Positions 1-10,780 of a DNA stretch of 64,000 bases are shown here, piece by piece. Every line of letters begins with the position of its first letter. Positions within the stretch are counted from its first letter, which is position 1. Source of the stretch: Pseudomonas sp. DTU12.3 (lineage in GTDB: Bacteria > Pseudomonadota > Gammaproteobacteria > Pseudomonadales > Pseudomonadaceae); assembly GCF_004124275.1 (NCBI RefSeq), contig NZ_CP027218.1, positions 918,001 through 982,000 on the forward strand, written 5' to 3'. Made by a program: the position numbers and the translations under genes. The notes beneath the pieces are model-generated. The model searched no databases. It worked only from the letters and a program-made list of their open reading frames with translations, and had not been told where the DNA came from.

Positions 1-61
1 CTTGGGGCGGTTGGTGGCCGAGTAGATAGTCTGATCTTTTTCGGCTGTCTGTTCGGGCCTC

Positions 62-146
62 TTCGCGAGCAAGCCCGCTCCCACATTTTGACCGCATTCC
101 TTCAATTGAAATGCGATCAAATGTGGGAGCGGGCTTGCTCGCGAAG
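62..146. repeat. REP-type inverted repeat
   Basis: Two arms of about 27 bases (62-89 and 119-145) beginning ttcgcgagcaagcccgctcc are near-perfect reverse complements around a short AT-rich loop. This is the common Pseudomonas REP/BIME palindrome, which recurs at 5554-5643, 20041-20130 and 55721-55809. The 207 bases before the ureC stop contain only this repeat and the terminator; I see no gene in them. Confidence 0.85.
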
Positions 147-176
147 AACGATAACGCGGTAGCTCTGACTCAAAAC

Positions 177-205
177 AAAAAAGGCCCCGAAGGGCCTTTT
201 TTTTT
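177..205 (-). terminator. Rho-independent terminator after ureC
   Basis: A GC-rich hairpin with arms aaggccc (181-187) and gggcctt (192-198) and a cgaa loop is flanked by A and T runs on both sides. It lies a few bases beyond the ureC stop codon at 208-210 and should end the urease transcript on the minus strand. It could also work in the other direction. Confidence 0.85.
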
Positions 206-207
206 GG

Positions 208-1908
208 TCAGAACAGGAAGTACCGCTGCGCCATCGGCAGTGTTTCTGCCGGTTCACACCACAACAACACGCCATCAGCCCTGACCTGATACGTCTGCGG
301 ATCAACATCAATGTTCGGCAGATAATCGTTGTGGATCAGATCGGTTTTCTGCACGTCACGGCACCCCTTCACCACGGCGATTTTCTTTTTCAGCCCCAAT
401 GCTTCAGGCAGCCCGGCTTCCTGCGCCGCCTGACTGATAAAGGTCAGGCTGGTGGCGTGCAGCGACCCACCATAGCTGGCGAACATCGGACGGTAATGCA
501 CCGGTTGCGGTGTCGGGATCGAGGCATTGGCGTCGCCCATCAGGCTCGCGGCAATCGCGCCACCCTTGAGAATCAGCGTCGGTTTGACGCCGAAGAACGC
601 CGGACGCCAGAGCACCAGATCCGCCCATTTGCCAACCTCGATCGAACCGACTTCATGGCTGATGCCATGGGTGATCGCCGGATTGATCGTGTATTTGGCG
701 ATGTAGCGTTTGGCGCGGAAGTTGTCGTTGCCTGCGCCGTCCTGCGGCAGCGGGCCGCGCTGTTTTTTCATCTTGTCGGCGGTCTGCCAGGTGCGCGTGA
801 TGACTTCGCCGACGCGGCCCATGGCCTGGCTGTCGGAGCTGATCATCGAGAACGCGCCGAGGTCGTGGAGGATGTCTTCGGCGGCAATCGTTTCGCGACG
901 GATGCGGCTTTCGGCGAAGGCGACGTCTTCGGCGATGCTCGGGTCGAGGTGGTGGCAGACCATCAGCATGTCGAGGTGTTCGTCGATGGTGTTGCGGGTG
1001 AACGGCCGGGTCGGGTTGGTCGAACTCGGCAGCACATTGGGGAAACCGCAGGCCTTGATGATGTCCGGCGCGTGGCCGCCACCGGCACCTTCGGTGTGAT
1101 AGGTATGGATGGTGCGGCCCTTGAACGCGCCGAGGGTGGTTTCGACGAAACCGGATTCGTTGAGGGTGTCGGTGTGGATCGCCACCTGCACGTCGAACTG
1201 ATCGGCGACGCTCAGGCAGTTGTCGATGCTCGCCGGGGTGGTGCCCCAGTCTTCGTGCAGCTTGAGGCCGATGGCGCCGGCCTTGACCTGCTCGATCAGC
1301 GGCTCCGGCAGGCTGGCATTGCCCTTGCCGGTGAGGCCGATGTTCATCGGGAAGGCATCGGCAGCCTGGAGCATGCGCGCCAGATGCCACGGGCCCGAAG
1401 TGCACGTTGTGGCGTTGGTGCCCGTGGCCGGGCCTGTGCCGCCGCCGATCATGGTGGTGACGCCACTCATCAGAGCCTCTTCGATCTGCTGCGGGCAGAT
1501 GAAGTGGATGTGCGTGTCGATGCCGCCAGCGGTGAGGATCATGCCTTCACCGGCAATCACTTCGGTACTCGCGCCGATGGCGATGTCGACGTTGGGCTGC
1601 ACGTCGGGGTTGCCGGCCTTGCCGATCGCGAAGATGCGCCCGTCCTTGAGGCCGACGTCGGCTTTGACGATGCCCCAGTGGTCGATGATCAGCGCGTTGG
1701 TGATCAGCGTGTCGACGACCTCGGCGGCCAGCAGCTGGCTTTGGCCCTGGCCGTCGCGGATGACTTTGCCGCCGCCGAATTTCACTTCTTCGCCGTAGGT
1801 GGTGAAGTCTTTTTCGACTTCGATCCACAGTTCTGTGTCGGCCAGGCGCACCTTGTCGCCGACGGTGGGGCCGAACATGTCGGCGTAGGCTTGTCTGGAG
1901 ATTTTCAT
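208..1908 (-). CDS. ureC: Urease alpha subunit UreC
   Basis: Catalytic large subunit of the nickel urease that hydrolyses urea to ammonia and carbamate in the cytoplasm; it assembles with UreA and UreB. The 566-residue length is the normal family length. The protein starts [20 protein letters not shown]. The amidohydrolase motifs are present: HIHFICPQQ (metal-binding histidines), GLKLHEDWG with the lysine that is carbamylated to bridge the two nickels, [10 protein letters not shown], and the mobile-flap region [14 protein letters not shown]. The start at 1908 was chosen over an upstream in-frame ATG at 1944 because UreC proteins begin at this MKIS and gaagga lies just upstream. It is the last gene of the minus-strand urt-ure set, separated from ureB by about 200 bases of repeat DNA. 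Confidence 0.97.
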   Translation of the reverse strand: MKISRQAYADMFGPTVGDKVRLADTELWIEVEKDFTTYGEEVKFGGGKVIRDGQGQSQLLAAEVVDTLITNALIIDHWGIVKADVGLKDGRIFAIGKAGNPDVQPNVDIAIGASTEVIAGEGMILTAGGIDTHIHFICPQQIEEALMSGVTTMIGGGTGPATGTNATTCTSGPWHLARMLQAADAFPMNIGLTGKGNASLPEPLIEQVKAGAIGLKLHEDWGTTPASIDNCLSVADQFDVQVAIHTDTLNESGFVETTLGAFKGRTIHTYHTEGAGGGHAPDIIKACGFPNVLPSSTNPTRPFTRNTIDEHLDMLMVCHHLDPSIAEDVAFAESRIRRETIAAEDILHDLGAFSMISSDSQAMGRVGEVITRTWQTADKMKKQRGPLPQDGAGNDNFRAKRYIAKYTINPAITHGISHEVGSIEVGKWADLVLWRPAFFGVKPTLILKGGAIAASLMGDANASIPTPQPVHYRPMFASYGGSLHATSLTFISQAAQEAGLPEALGLKKKIAVVKGCRDVQKTDLIHNDYLPNIDVDPQTYQVRADGVLLWCEPAETLPMAQRYFLF

Positions 1909-1942
1909 GCAGCGTCCTTCAGGAAAATAGTGGTGAGCCATC

Positions 1943-2092
1943 AACCCTCACCCTAGCCCTCTCCCAGAGGGAGAGGGGACTGATCGCGGGTTTCTTCCGA
2001 CAGACATCGACCTGAAATATCGAGTCGAACTCAGGATCGGAAAAGCCCCCATTCGGCTCCCTCTCCCTCGGGAGAGGGCTGGGGTGAGGGGC
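1943..2092. repeat. Extragenic repeat between ureB and ureC
   Basis: Inverted arms of the type ccctcaccctagccctctcc and its complement (ggagagggctggggtgaggg) enclose a spacer containing cgagtcgaactcaggatc. The same family, with a related spacer, occurs as a tandem pair at 9130-9415. It fills the ureB-ureC gap inside a presumed operon and has no coding potential I would trust. Confidence 0.7.
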
Positions 2093-2109
2093 GGCGGTGC
2101 ATGCAGATG

Positions 2110-2414
2110 TCAGAGGTCGCCCATGATCCGTCCGGCAAACCCGAACACCCGACGATGCCCGGCGTAATCGACCAGCTCGACTTCGCGACTCTGCCCCGGC
2201 TCAAAACGCACGGCAGTGCCAGCGGGAATATTCAGGCGCATGCCACGGCTCGCGGCGCGGTCGAAGGTCAGCGCGTCGTTGGTTTCGAAAAAGTGATAGT
2301 GCGAGCCGACCTGGATCGGCCGGTCGCCGCTGTTGGCGACTTTCAGGCTGACGGTGCGGCGACCGACGTTGAGTTCGATGTCGCCGGGCTGGATCTGGTA
2401 TTCGCCAGGAATCA

Positions 2415-2415
<1 letters not shown>
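2110..2415 (-). CDS. ureB: Urease beta subunit UreB
   Basis: Structural small subunit of urease, 101 residues, the usual length for a separate bacterial UreB. It begins [20 protein letters not shown] and carries the family core [19 protein letters not shown] followed by the [18 protein letters not shown] segment. The chosen ATG (2413-2415) overlaps the stop of the upstream acetyltransferase (TGATG), which indicates translational coupling. The in-frame extension further upstream lies inside the acetyltransferase gene and is not used. Confidence 0.96.
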
Positions 2416-3487
<1,072 letters not shown>

Positions 3488-3496
3488 GGCGCGGCC

Positions 3497-3799
3497 TCAG
3501 ACGATCGGTTGGTGGACGGTGACCAGTTTGGTGCCGTCGGGGAACGTCGCTTCGACCTGTATCTCGGGAATCATTTCCGGGATGCCTTCCATCACTTGTT
3601 CGCGGCTGAGCAGGGTGGTGCCGAAGTGCATCAGCTCGGCGACAGTCCGGCCGTCACGCGCGCCTTCGAGCAGCGCGGCAGAGATGTAGGCCATGGCTTC
3701 CGGATAATTGAGTTTCACGCCGCGCGCCAAACGCCGCTCGGCGACGAGGCCGGCGGTGAAGATCAGCAGCTTGTCTTTTTCGCGTGGGGTCAGGTCCAT
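3497..3799 (-). CDS. ureA: Urease gamma subunit UreA
   Basis: Smallest structural subunit of urease, 100 residues, the exact family length. It begins [20 protein letters not shown] and contains the conserved [20 protein letters not shown] helix and the C-terminal [14 protein letters not shown]. It assembles with UreB and UreC. A REP element of about 100 bases separates it from ureD upstream. Confidence 0.97.
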   Translation of the reverse strand: MDLTPREKDKLLIFTAGLVAERRLARGVKLNYPEAMAYISAALLEGARDGRTVAELMHFGTTLLSREQVMEGIPEMIPEIQVEATFPDGTKLVTVHQPIV

Positions 3800-3840
3800 T
3801 GTGGGAATCCAATATCGGCAGTTAAAATTATGTCGTACAC

Positions 3841-3940
3841 CCTGTAGGAGCTGCCGAAGGCTGCGATCTTTTGATCTTGATCTTGAAAAAACAAAATCAA
3901 AAGATCGCAGCCTCGTTTCACTCGACAGCTCCTACAGGGG
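3841..3940. repeat. REP-type inverted repeat (ctgtaggagc class)
   Basis: Arms ctgtaggagctgccgaaggc... and ...gacagctcctacaggg are reverse complements, with an inner pair gcgatcttttgat / atcaaaagatcgc. It lies between ureD and ureA. The same class occurs near 15838, 50104 and 58372. Confidence 0.85.
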
Positions 3941-3948
3941 AATGCATT

Positions 3949-4788
3949 TCAGGTGTTCCAGATTCGGGGGGGCTGGGCTTCGCGGTCCAGCAGCACCGGG
4001 CGCAGCAGGCGCCATAAATCGATGAGCCACGCGCGGGCGAGCAATGCTTCGCTGGCCAGACAACGGGCGATCAACAGGCCGGGCAACTGGGTCAAATCCC
4101 CGCGCACTTCGTGGCCGAGCGACCGGCAACGTTCGAGCAACTCAGCGTCAATTTCACCGGTCACCAACAACGTCGCAAACACCGGATGGCCATCCAGCCC
4201 GATCGGCGAATCGAGCAAGCCATCACCGCCGACAATGCGCTGGCGTTCATGCCAGAGCAAACGGCCGTCGCGACGAATATCCAGGTGCGCCTGAAAGTGC
4301 CCACGGTCGAAACGCTCGCCACTCGCCGGGCGACCCAGCGCCACCACATCCCAGTAGAACAGCCGCGCATCACCCTGCAGATCGATCGAAGTCGTGAGTT
4401 CGGCCTGGGCGGCGCTGTAGACGATGGTTTCCTGTGGCAGCCATTCCAGGGTCGCCCCGGCCGCCACCTGCAAATCGAGTTTCTGGTAGGCCGGGCCACC
4501 GGCGCGATACCACTTGGCCGCGCCTGGGCTGGTGATCTGCGCCCAGGCGCCAGGTTCGACGCGGGCGCTGATGTCCAGCCGATCGCCGCCGGCAATTCCG
4601 CCCGGCGGGTGAACGATGATGTGTTGGCAGACTTCGGGGCCTTCGGCGTACAGGTGTTTTTGTACGCGCAGCGGGCCGATGTGCCGGCGCATGACCGGGC
4701 GCGTGCAATCGCCGAAACGCGCGTAGGCGAGTTCCAGCTCGGCGTGCCAGCTCGGGGTAAACAGGGCAGGTGCAACAGTCGAATTCAT
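3949..4788 (-). CDS. ureD: Urease accessory protein UreD
   Basis: Accessory scaffold (UreD/UreH family) that binds apo-urease and works with UreF and UreG to deliver nickel and carbon dioxide to the active site. It is 279 residues, a normal length. Family features read directly are [20 protein letters not shown], the [14 protein letters not shown] motif, [11 protein letters not shown], and [11 protein letters not shown]. It starts 44 bases after urtE and is the first ure gene of the minus-strand set. UreE, UreF and UreG are not in this window. Confidence 0.95.
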   Translation of the reverse strand: MNSTVAPALFTPSWHAELELAYARFGDCTRPVMRRHIGPLRVQKHLYAEGPEVCQHIIVHPPGGIAGGDRLDISARVEPGAWAQITSPGAAKWYRAGGPAYQKLDLQVAAGATLEWLPQETIVYSAAQAELTTSIDLQGDARLFYWDVVALGRPASGERFDRGHFQAHLDIRRDGRLLWHERQRIVGGDGLLDSPIGLDGHPVFATLLVTGEIDAELLERCRSLGHEVRGDLTQLPGLLIARCLASEALLARAWLIDLWRLLRPVLLDREAQPPRIWNT

Positions 4789-4831
4789 GGTTTGTAATTA
4801 TCGTTAGGAAGCTACAGATTAGTTCGTTGTA

Positions 4832-5530
4832 CTAGATCGTTACCAGCCCGCGGACACCCTCGGCCTCCATATTTTCACCGCGACCCTGCTGCACAATCTC
4901 GCCCCGGGACATCACCAGGTATTGATCGGCCAGTTCCGCCGCGAAATCGTAGAACTGCTCAACCAGCAGAATCGCCATGTCGCCGCGCGCCGCGAGTTTC
5001 TTGATCACCGCGCCGATCTCCTTGATCACCGAGGGTTGAATGCCTTCGGTGGGCTCATCAAGGATCAGTAAACGCGGACGACTGGCCAATGCGCGACCAA
5101 TCGCCAGCTGTTGCTGCTGACCGCCGGAGAGGTCACCGCCGCGACGCTGCTTCATTTGTAGCAGCACCGGGAACAATTCGTAGATGAAACTTGGTACTTC
5201 TTTGGCTTCACTGCCGGGGAAACGCGACAAACCCATCAGCAGATTCTCTTCCACCGTCAGGCGTCCGAAGATCTCGCGGCCCTGCGGCACATAAGCGATC
5301 CCGGCGTGAACACGCTGGTGCGGCTTGAACGTGGTGATCGGTTTACCCTCCCAATTCACCGCGCCTTCCTTGGCCGGCAGCAAGCCCATCAGGCATTTGA
5401 GCAGGGTGGTCTTGCCGACGCCGTTACGGCCGAGCAGGCAGGTGACCTCACCGACCTTAACGTCGAAAGACAGCCCCCGCAGGATGTGGCTACCGCCGTA
5501 GTACTGGTGCAGCTTGTCGACTTGCAGCAT
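4832..5530 (-). CDS. urtE: Urea ABC transporter ATP-binding protein UrtE
   Basis: One of the two cytoplasmic ATPases of the Urt urea importer, homologous to LivF. It is 232 residues. Walker A GRNGVGKTTLLK, the signature LSGGQQQQLAIGRALA, and Walker B LLILDEPTEGIQ are all intact. It is the last of the five urt genes and is separated from urtD by a REP element, so its relative expression may be set by mRNA processing at that repeat (inference). Confidence 0.95.
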   Translation of the reverse strand: MLQVDKLHQYYGGSHILRGLSFDVKVGEVTCLLGRNGVGKTTLLKCLMGLLPAKEGAVNWEGKPITTFKPHQRVHAGIAYVPQGREIFGRLTVEENLLMGLSRFPGSEAKEVPSFIYELFPVLLQMKQRRGGDLSGGQQQQLAIGRALASRPRLLILDEPTEGIQPSVIKEIGAVIKKLAARGDMAILLVEQFYDFAAELADQYLVMSRGEIVQQGRGENMEAEGVRGLVTI

Positions 5531-5553
5531 TTCCAGATCTCCTCAAATCCACC

Positions 5554-5643
5554 TGTGGGAGCGGGCTTGCTCGCGAATACGGTGGATCAGTCGCCATCAA
5601 CTTTGAATGACACACCGCATTCGCGAGCAAGCCCGCTCCCACA
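5554..5643. repeat. REP-type inverted repeat within the urt operon
   Basis: Arms tgtgggagcgggcttgctcg and its complement cgagcaagcccgctcccaca lie between urtE and urtD. Same class as 62-146. Confidence 0.85.
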
Positions 5644-5663
5644 TTGGAAAGGTGTTTGCAGTT

Positions 5664-6533
5664 TCAGCGGCCGAGGTAGACCTCGATCACGCGCTCGTTT
5701 TCCTGCACTTGTTCCAGTGAGCCTTCGGCCAAAACGCTGCCCTGGTGCAACACGGTGACGTGGTCGGCAATCGAGCCGACAAAGCCCATGTCATGCTCCA
5801 CCACCATCAGCGAATGCTTGCCCGCCAGGCTCTTGAACAGTTCAGCAGTGAACTCGGTTTCGGCATCGGTCATTCCCGCCACCGGCTCATCGAGCAGGAG
5901 CAATTGCGGGTCCTGCATCAACAACATGCCGATTTCGAGAAACTGCTTCTGCCCGTGGGACAACAACCCCGCCGGGCGATTGACCGAAGTGGTCAAACGG
6001 ATCGTCTCCAGCACTTCGCTGATCCGGTCCTTCTGCTCACCACTCAAGCGCGCACGCAAACTGGCCCACACCGACTTGTCAGTCTTCTGCGCCAGCTCCA
6101 GGTTTTCAAACACGCTCAGCGCTTCGAACACCGTCGGCTTCTGGAACTTGCGACCGATGCCGGCCTGGGCGATCTGCACTTCGCTCATCTGCGTCAGGTC
6201 CAGCGTTTCGCCGAACCACGCCTTGCCGTGACTCGGGCGGGTCTTGCCGGTGATCACGTCCATCAGCGTGGTTTTGCCCGCGCCGTTGGGGCCGATGATG
6301 CAGCGCAATTCACCGACGCCGATGTACAGGTTGAGATTGTTCAGCGCACGAAAGCCGTCGAAGCTGACGCTGATGTCTTCCAGCGTGAGGATCGTGCCGT
6401 GGCGGGTGTCGAGGCCCGGGCCGACGCGTTGGCCAAGGCCGATCGAGTCGCGGCTGGTGCCGGCATCCTTGTTCGGCTCCACGGGAAAGAAGGCCGGTTC
6501 CAGCATGAATTCAGCGCTTGCCGTGACTCTCAT
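5664..6533 (-). CDS. urtD: Urea ABC transporter ATP-binding protein UrtD
   Basis: Second ATPase of the Urt importer, LivG-like, 289 residues. It shows Walker A GPNGAGKTTLMDVITG, the signature LSHGQKQFLEIGMLL, and Walker B LLLLDEPVAGMTDAE; the H-loop is in VVEHDMGFVG. There is an N-terminal extension of about 45 residues before the ATPase core (TILTLEDISVSFDGF), which is common in UrtD. The ATG overlaps the urtC stop by four bases (ATGA), indicating translational coupling. Confidence 0.95.
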   Translation of the reverse strand: MRVTASAEFMLEPAFFPVEPNKDAGTSRDSIGLGQRVGPGLDTRHGTILTLEDISVSFDGFRALNNLNLYIGVGELRCIIGPNGAGKTTLMDVITGKTRPSHGKAWFGETLDLTQMSEVQIAQAGIGRKFQKPTVFEALSVFENLELAQKTDKSVWASLRARLSGEQKDRISEVLETIRLTTSVNRPAGLLSHGQKQFLEIGMLLMQDPQLLLLDEPVAGMTDAETEFTAELFKSLAGKHSLMVVEHDMGFVGSIADHVTVLHQGSVLAEGSLEQVQENERVIEVYLGR

Positions 6534-7609
6534 TGTTCACCTCGTTTCTTCAGCAGACCGATCACGCCTTTGGGCAAATACAGCGTCACGACGATGAACA
6601 GCGCGCCGAGGAAGAACAGCCAGTATTCCGGGAAGGCCACGGTAAACCAGCTCTTCATGCCGTTGACCACACCGGCACCGAGCAGCGGGCCGATCAGTGT
6701 GCCGCGACCGCCAAGAGCAACCCAGACTGCCGCCTCAATCGAGTTGGTCGGCGACATTTCGCTCGGGTTGATGATCCCGACTTGCGGCACATACAACGCG
6801 CCGGCCAGACCACACAACACCGCGCTCAACACCCACACGAACAGCTTGAAACCACGCGGGTCGTAGCCGCAGAACATCAAACGGTTTTCCGCATCGCGCA
6901 GCGCCGTCAACACACGACCAAATTTGCTTTGCGCCAGGCGCCAGCCGATGAACAGACTCGCCACCAGCAGCAACACCGTGGCCAGAAACAGCACCGCACG
7001 AGTGCCCGGTTCAGTGATGCCGAAACCGAGAATCGTGCGGAAATTGGTAAAGCCGTTATTGCCGCCAAAACCGGTCTCGTTGCGGAAGAACAGCAACATC
7101 CCGGCAAAGGTCAGGGCCTGGGTCATGATCGAGAAATACACGCCCTTGATCCGCGAGCGGAAGGCGAAGAAACCGAATACCAGCGCCAGCAAACCCGGCG
7201 CCAACACCACCAGACACATCGCCCAGACGAAGCTGCTGGTGCCGGTCCAGTACCACGGCAATTCGTTCCACGACAGGAAGGTCATGAACGCCGGCAAGCC
7301 ATCGCCGGCAGCCTGACGCATCAGGTACATGCCCATCGCATAACCGCCGAGCGCGAAGAACAGACCGTGGCCCAGCGACAGCAAACCGGCATAACCCCAG
7401 ACCAGATCCAGTGCCAGGGCGACGATGGCGTAGCAGAGGATTTTGCCGACCAGTGTCAGCGTGTACGCCGAGACCGACAGCGTACTTTCCGCCGGCAACA
7501 ACGACAGCAGCGGCAAGGCGATCAACAGGGCGAGGATCACCGCGCCAATCGCGATGGTGACTTTCGGCCCGGCCTTTTGTGTGGCCGTGACTAACAGAGG
7601 CTGGTTCAT
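6530..7609 (-). CDS. urtC: Urea ABC transporter permease UrtC
   Basis: Inner-membrane permease of the Urt system, LivM family, 359 residues. Multiple hydrophobic segments are evident, starting with VTIAIGAVILALLIALPLLS, and the family segment DLVWGYAGLLSLGHGLFFALGGY is present. The start overlaps the urtB stop by one base (TGATG). It should pair with UrtB to form the transmembrane channel. Confidence 0.94.
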   Translation of the reverse strand: MNQPLLVTATQKAGPKVTIAIGAVILALLIALPLLSLLPAESTLSVSAYTLTLVGKILCYAIVALALDLVWGYAGLLSLGHGLFFALGGYAMGMYLMRQAAGDGLPAFMTFLSWNELPWYWTGTSSFVWAMCLVVLAPGLLALVFGFFAFRSRIKGVYFSIMTQALTFAGMLLFFRNETGFGGNNGFTNFRTILGFGITEPGTRAVLFLATVLLLVASLFIGWRLAQSKFGRVLTALRDAENRLMFCGYDPRGFKLFVWVLSAVLCGLAGALYVPQVGIINPSEMSPTNSIEAAVWVALGGRGTLIGPLLGAGVVNGMKSWFTVAFPEYWLFFLGALFIVVTLYLPKGVIGLLKKRGEQ

Positions 7610-9111
7610 CAGTCGATCACCCGTCCTTTCAGTGCGAAGAGGCCTTGCGGACGTTTCTGGATAAACAGAATGATCAGCGCGAGGATCAGGATCTTGCCGA
7701 GCACCGCACCGATCTGCGGTTCGAGAATCTTGTTGGCGATGCCCAGGCCGAATGCTGCGAGCACGCTACCGGCCAGTTGTCCGACGCCGCCGAGCACCAC
7801 CACCAGGAATGAGTCGATGATGTAGCTCTGGCCGAGGTCCGGGCCGACGTTGCCGATCTGGCTCAGCGCCACGCCGCCGAGGCCAGCGATGCCCGAGCCG
7901 AGGCCGAAGGCGAGCATGTCGACGCGCCCGGTCGGCACGCCGCAGCAGGCGGCCATGTTGCGGTTCTGGGTGACGGCGCGAACGTTGAGGCCGAGGCGGG
8001 TTTTGTTCAGCAGCAGCCACGTCAGCACCACCACAAACAAGGCGAAGGCGATGATGACGATGCGGTTGTACGGCAGCACCAGATTCGGCAGCACTTGAAT
8101 GCCGCCGGACAGCCACGCCGGGTTGGCCACTTCAACGTTCTGCGCGCCGAACAACAAACGCACCAGTTGAATCAGCATCAGGCTGATGCCCCACGTGGCG
8201 AGCAGGGTTTCCAGTGGGCGGCCGTAGAGGTGACGAATCACCGTGCGCTCCAGTGCCATGCCGATCGCCGCCGTAACGAAGAACGCCACCGGCAACGCAA
8301 TCAACGGGTAGAACTCGATGGCCTGTGGTGCGTAGCGCTGGAACATCAACTGCACCACATACGTCGAGTAGGCACCGAGCATCAGCATTTCGCCGTGGGC
8401 CATGTTGATCACGCCGAGCAGGCCGAACGTGATCGCCAGACCGAGCGCGGCCAACAGCAGAATCGAACCGAGCGACATGCCGCTGAAGGCCTGGCCGAGG
8501 ATCTCGCCGATCAGCAGTTTGCGTTTGACCTGGGCGAGGCTGGTTTCGGCAGCGGTGCGCACGTTGGCATCGGCTTCGACGCCGGGTTCGAGCAAACCTT
8601 CGAGGCGCGTACGGGCCAGTGGATCGCCGGTTTCACCGAGCAATCTCACCGCGGCGAGGCGCACGGCGGGGTCAGTGTCGACCAGTTGCAGATTGGCCAG
8701 CGCCAGGCTCAGGGCGGCGTGGACGCCTTGATCTTTTTCGCCAGCGAGTTGCTGGTCGAGGAATTTCAGCTGCGCGGGTTTCGCGCTTTTCTGCAATTGC
8801 TGCGCGGCAGTCAGACGGATTTTGGCGTCGGCGGCGAGCAATTGATGGCTGGCCACGGCAGTGTCGATCAGACCCCGCAGGCGATTGTTCAGGCGCAGGG
8901 TTTTCGCTTGGCCGTCGATGGTCAGTTCGCCTTGTTGCAGGGCGTTGATCAATTCGATACGTGCCGGGTCGGGCTGCGCAGCCCAGGTTTCGAGGAGCTT
9001 GGCCTGTTGCACGGGATTGGCCGCGACGAAGTCTTCGGCATCGCCGGCGTGGGCCAGCATCGGCAGCAACAGTGCGATGGCGAGAAGCAAGCGGTGTATG
9101 GCAGTGGGCAT
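7609..9111 (-). CDS. urtB: Urea ABC transporter permease UrtB
   Basis: Inner-membrane permease of the Urt system, 500 residues. A signal peptide (AIHRLLLAIALLLPMLAHA) is followed by a periplasmic region of about 180 residues rich in helical HEAT-like pairs (for example VRLAAVRLLGETGDPLARTRL), then the LivH-type membrane domain with GLLGVINMAHGEMLMLGAY. The extended N-terminus is typical of UrtB and distinguishes it from LivH. The start at 9111 was chosen over 9141 because it gives a clean signal peptide and has aggaca upstream. Confidence 0.93.
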   Translation of the reverse strand: MPTAIHRLLLAIALLLPMLAHAGDAEDFVAANPVQQAKLLETWAAQPDPARIELINALQQGELTIDGQAKTLRLNNRLRGLIDTAVASHQLLAADAKIRLTAAQQLQKSAKPAQLKFLDQQLAGEKDQGVHAALSLALANLQLVDTDPAVRLAAVRLLGETGDPLARTRLEGLLEPGVEADANVRTAAETSLAQVKRKLLIGEILGQAFSGMSLGSILLLAALGLAITFGLLGVINMAHGEMLMLGAYSTYVVQLMFQRYAPQAIEFYPLIALPVAFFVTAAIGMALERTVIRHLYGRPLETLLATWGISLMLIQLVRLLFGAQNVEVANPAWLSGGIQVLPNLVLPYNRIVIIAFALFVVVLTWLLLNKTRLGLNVRAVTQNRNMAACCGVPTGRVDMLAFGLGSGIAGLGGVALSQIGNVGPDLGQSYIIDSFLVVVLGGVGQLAGSVLAAFGLGIANKILEPQIGAVLGKILILALIILFIQKRPQGLFALKGRVID

Positions 9112-9129
9112 GAGTGGTGTCCTGTTCAA

Positions 9130-9415
9130 CCGCCCCCTCACCCTAACCCTCTCCCGGAGGGAGAGGGGACTGACCGAGGTGTTTGGACGATGTGCTACGA
9201 CCTGCGAATTCGAGCCGAACTCAAGCTTTGAAAAGCATGAAGATCGGCTCCCTTTCCCTCTCCCTCACCCTCTCGAGATTGAGGGGACTGACCGAGGTGT
9301 TTGGACGATGTGCTACGACCTGCGAATTCGAGCCGAACTCAAGCTTTGAAAAGCATGGAGATCAGCTCCCTTTCCCCCTCGCCCCCTTGGGGGAGAGGGT
9401 TGGGGTGAGGGGGAA
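9130..9415. repeat. Tandem extragenic repeat between urtA and urtB
   Basis: Two nearly identical copies of about 97 bases (9163-9259 and 9281-9377), with a 118-base period, start gaggggactgaccgaggtgt and include cgaattcgagccgaactcaa. They differ at only a few positions (for example gaagatcgg against ggagatcag). They are bounded by ccctcaccct... arms and their complement near 9390-9410. The family is related to the repeat at 1943-2092. The gap of about 340 bases between urtA and urtB contains nothing else I recognise. Confidence 0.85.
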
Positions 9416-9449
9416 AAGATCTCCGCCCCACCGCAAACCCAAGTCAGAC

Positions 9450-10715
9450 TCAGTTGCTCTTCACCGCATAATCCGGCTTCTTGTCGTTGCCCTGAATGAA
9501 CGGGCTCCAAGGTTGCGCACGGACGGGCCCTTCGGTCTGCCACACGACGTTGAACTGACCATCGGCCTGAATCTCGCCGATCATCACCGGTTTGTGCAGG
9601 TGGTGATTGGTCTTGTCCATGGTCAACGTGTAGCCCGACGGCGCGGCAAAGGTCTGGCCGGCGAGGGCTTCGCGGACTTTGTCGACGTCAGTGGACTTGG
9701 CTTTCTCAACCGCTTGCGCCCACATGTGGATGCCGACGTAGGTGGCTTCCATCGGGTCGTTGGTTACGGCTTTGTCAGCGCCCGGCAGGTTGTGTTTTTT
9801 CGCGTAGGCTTTCCAGTCATCGACGAACTTCTTGTTCACCGGGTTCTCCACCGACTCGAAGTAGTTCCACGCCGCGAGGTTGCCCACCAACGGTTTGGTG
9901 TCGATGCCGCGCAGTTCTTCTTCGCCGACCGAGAACGCCACGACTGGCACGTCGGTGGCTTTCAAACCCTGGTTGGCCAGCTCTTTGTAGAACGGTACGT
10001 TGGAGTCGCCGTTGACGGTCGAGATGACCGCAGTCTTGCCACCGGCCGAGAACTTCTTGATGTTGGCGACGATGGTTTGATAGTCGCTGTGACCGAACGG
10101 CGTGTAGACCTCTTCGATGTCCTTGTCGGCAACGCCTTTGGAGTGCAGGAACGAACGCAGGATCTTGTTGGTGGTGCGCGGGTAGACGTAGTCGGTGCCG
10201 AGCAGGAAGTAGCGTTTGGCGCTGCCACCTTCTTCGCTCATCAAATATTCAACCGCCGGGATCGCTTGCTGGTTCGGCGCAGCGCCGGTGTAGAAAACGT
10301 TCGGCGACATCTCTTCGCCTTCGTATTGCACCGGGTAGAACAGCAGGCCGTTGAGTTCTTCGAACACCGGCAACACTGATTTACGCGACACCGAAGTCCA
10401 GCAGCCGAACACCACGGCGACCTTGTCCTGGGTCAGCAACTGCCGGCCCTTTTCGGCGAACAGCGGCCAGTTCGACGCCGGGTCAACCACCACTGGTTCA
10501 AGCATCTTGCCGTTGACGCCGCCCTTGGCGTTGATCTCGTCGATGGTCATCAGCGCCATGTCTTTGAGCGACGTTTCGGAGATCGCCATAGTGCCGGACA
10601 ACGAATGCAGAATCCCGACCTTGATGGTCTCGGCGGCCTGGACAGTCCAGGTCATGCCCATCGCGGCAATGGATGCCGTGAGTGTGAAAGCCTTGATCAA
10701 ACTGCGACGCTTCAT
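9450..10715 (-). CDS. urtA: Urea ABC transporter substrate-binding protein UrtA
   Basis: Periplasmic urea-binding protein of the Urt importer, 421 residues. A signal sequence (MKRRSLIKAFTLTASIAAMG..., cleavage probably after VQAAE) precedes a Leu/Ile/Val-type type I binding fold starting KVGILHSLSGTMAISE. Typical UrtA segments are GCWTSVSRKSVLPVFEELNG, FYPVQYEGEE and YLLGTDYVYPRT-like ...FLLGTDYVYPRTTNK. The start codon is preceded by ggaga 8 bases upstream. It is the first gene of the urea regulon and lies about 55 bases downstream of the predicted sigma-54 transcription start. Confidence 0.96.
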   Translation of the reverse strand: MKRRSLIKAFTLTASIAAMGMTWTVQAAETIKVGILHSLSGTMAISETSLKDMALMTIDEINAKGGVNGKMLEPVVVDPASNWPLFAEKGRQLLTQDKVAVVFGCWTSVSRKSVLPVFEELNGLLFYPVQYEGEEMSPNVFYTGAAPNQQAIPAVEYLMSEEGGSAKRYFLLGTDYVYPRTTNKILRSFLHSKGVADKDIEEVYTPFGHSDYQTIVANIKKFSAGGKTAVISTVNGDSNVPFYKELANQGLKATDVPVVAFSVGEEELRGIDTKPLVGNLAAWNYFESVENPVNKKFVDDWKAYAKKHNLPGADKAVTNDPMEATYVGIHMWAQAVEKAKSTDVDKVREALAGQTFAAPSGYTLTMDKTNHHLHKPVMIGEIQADGQFNVVWQTEGPVRAQPWSPFIQGNDKKPDYAVKSN

Positions 10716-10780
10716 TGTGCGATCTCCATGAACATTTGAAGTTTTTTTGGTTGGCAGATGCGGACGACTGAAGGGGCTTT

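Noticed and set aside
331..1956. Long plus-strand open frame of 541 codons opposite ureC
   Set aside because: It is an antisense shadow of a high-GC gene: its peptide is rich in Arg, Asp, Gly and Ala with no family resemblance, while ureC on the other strand has full family motifs.
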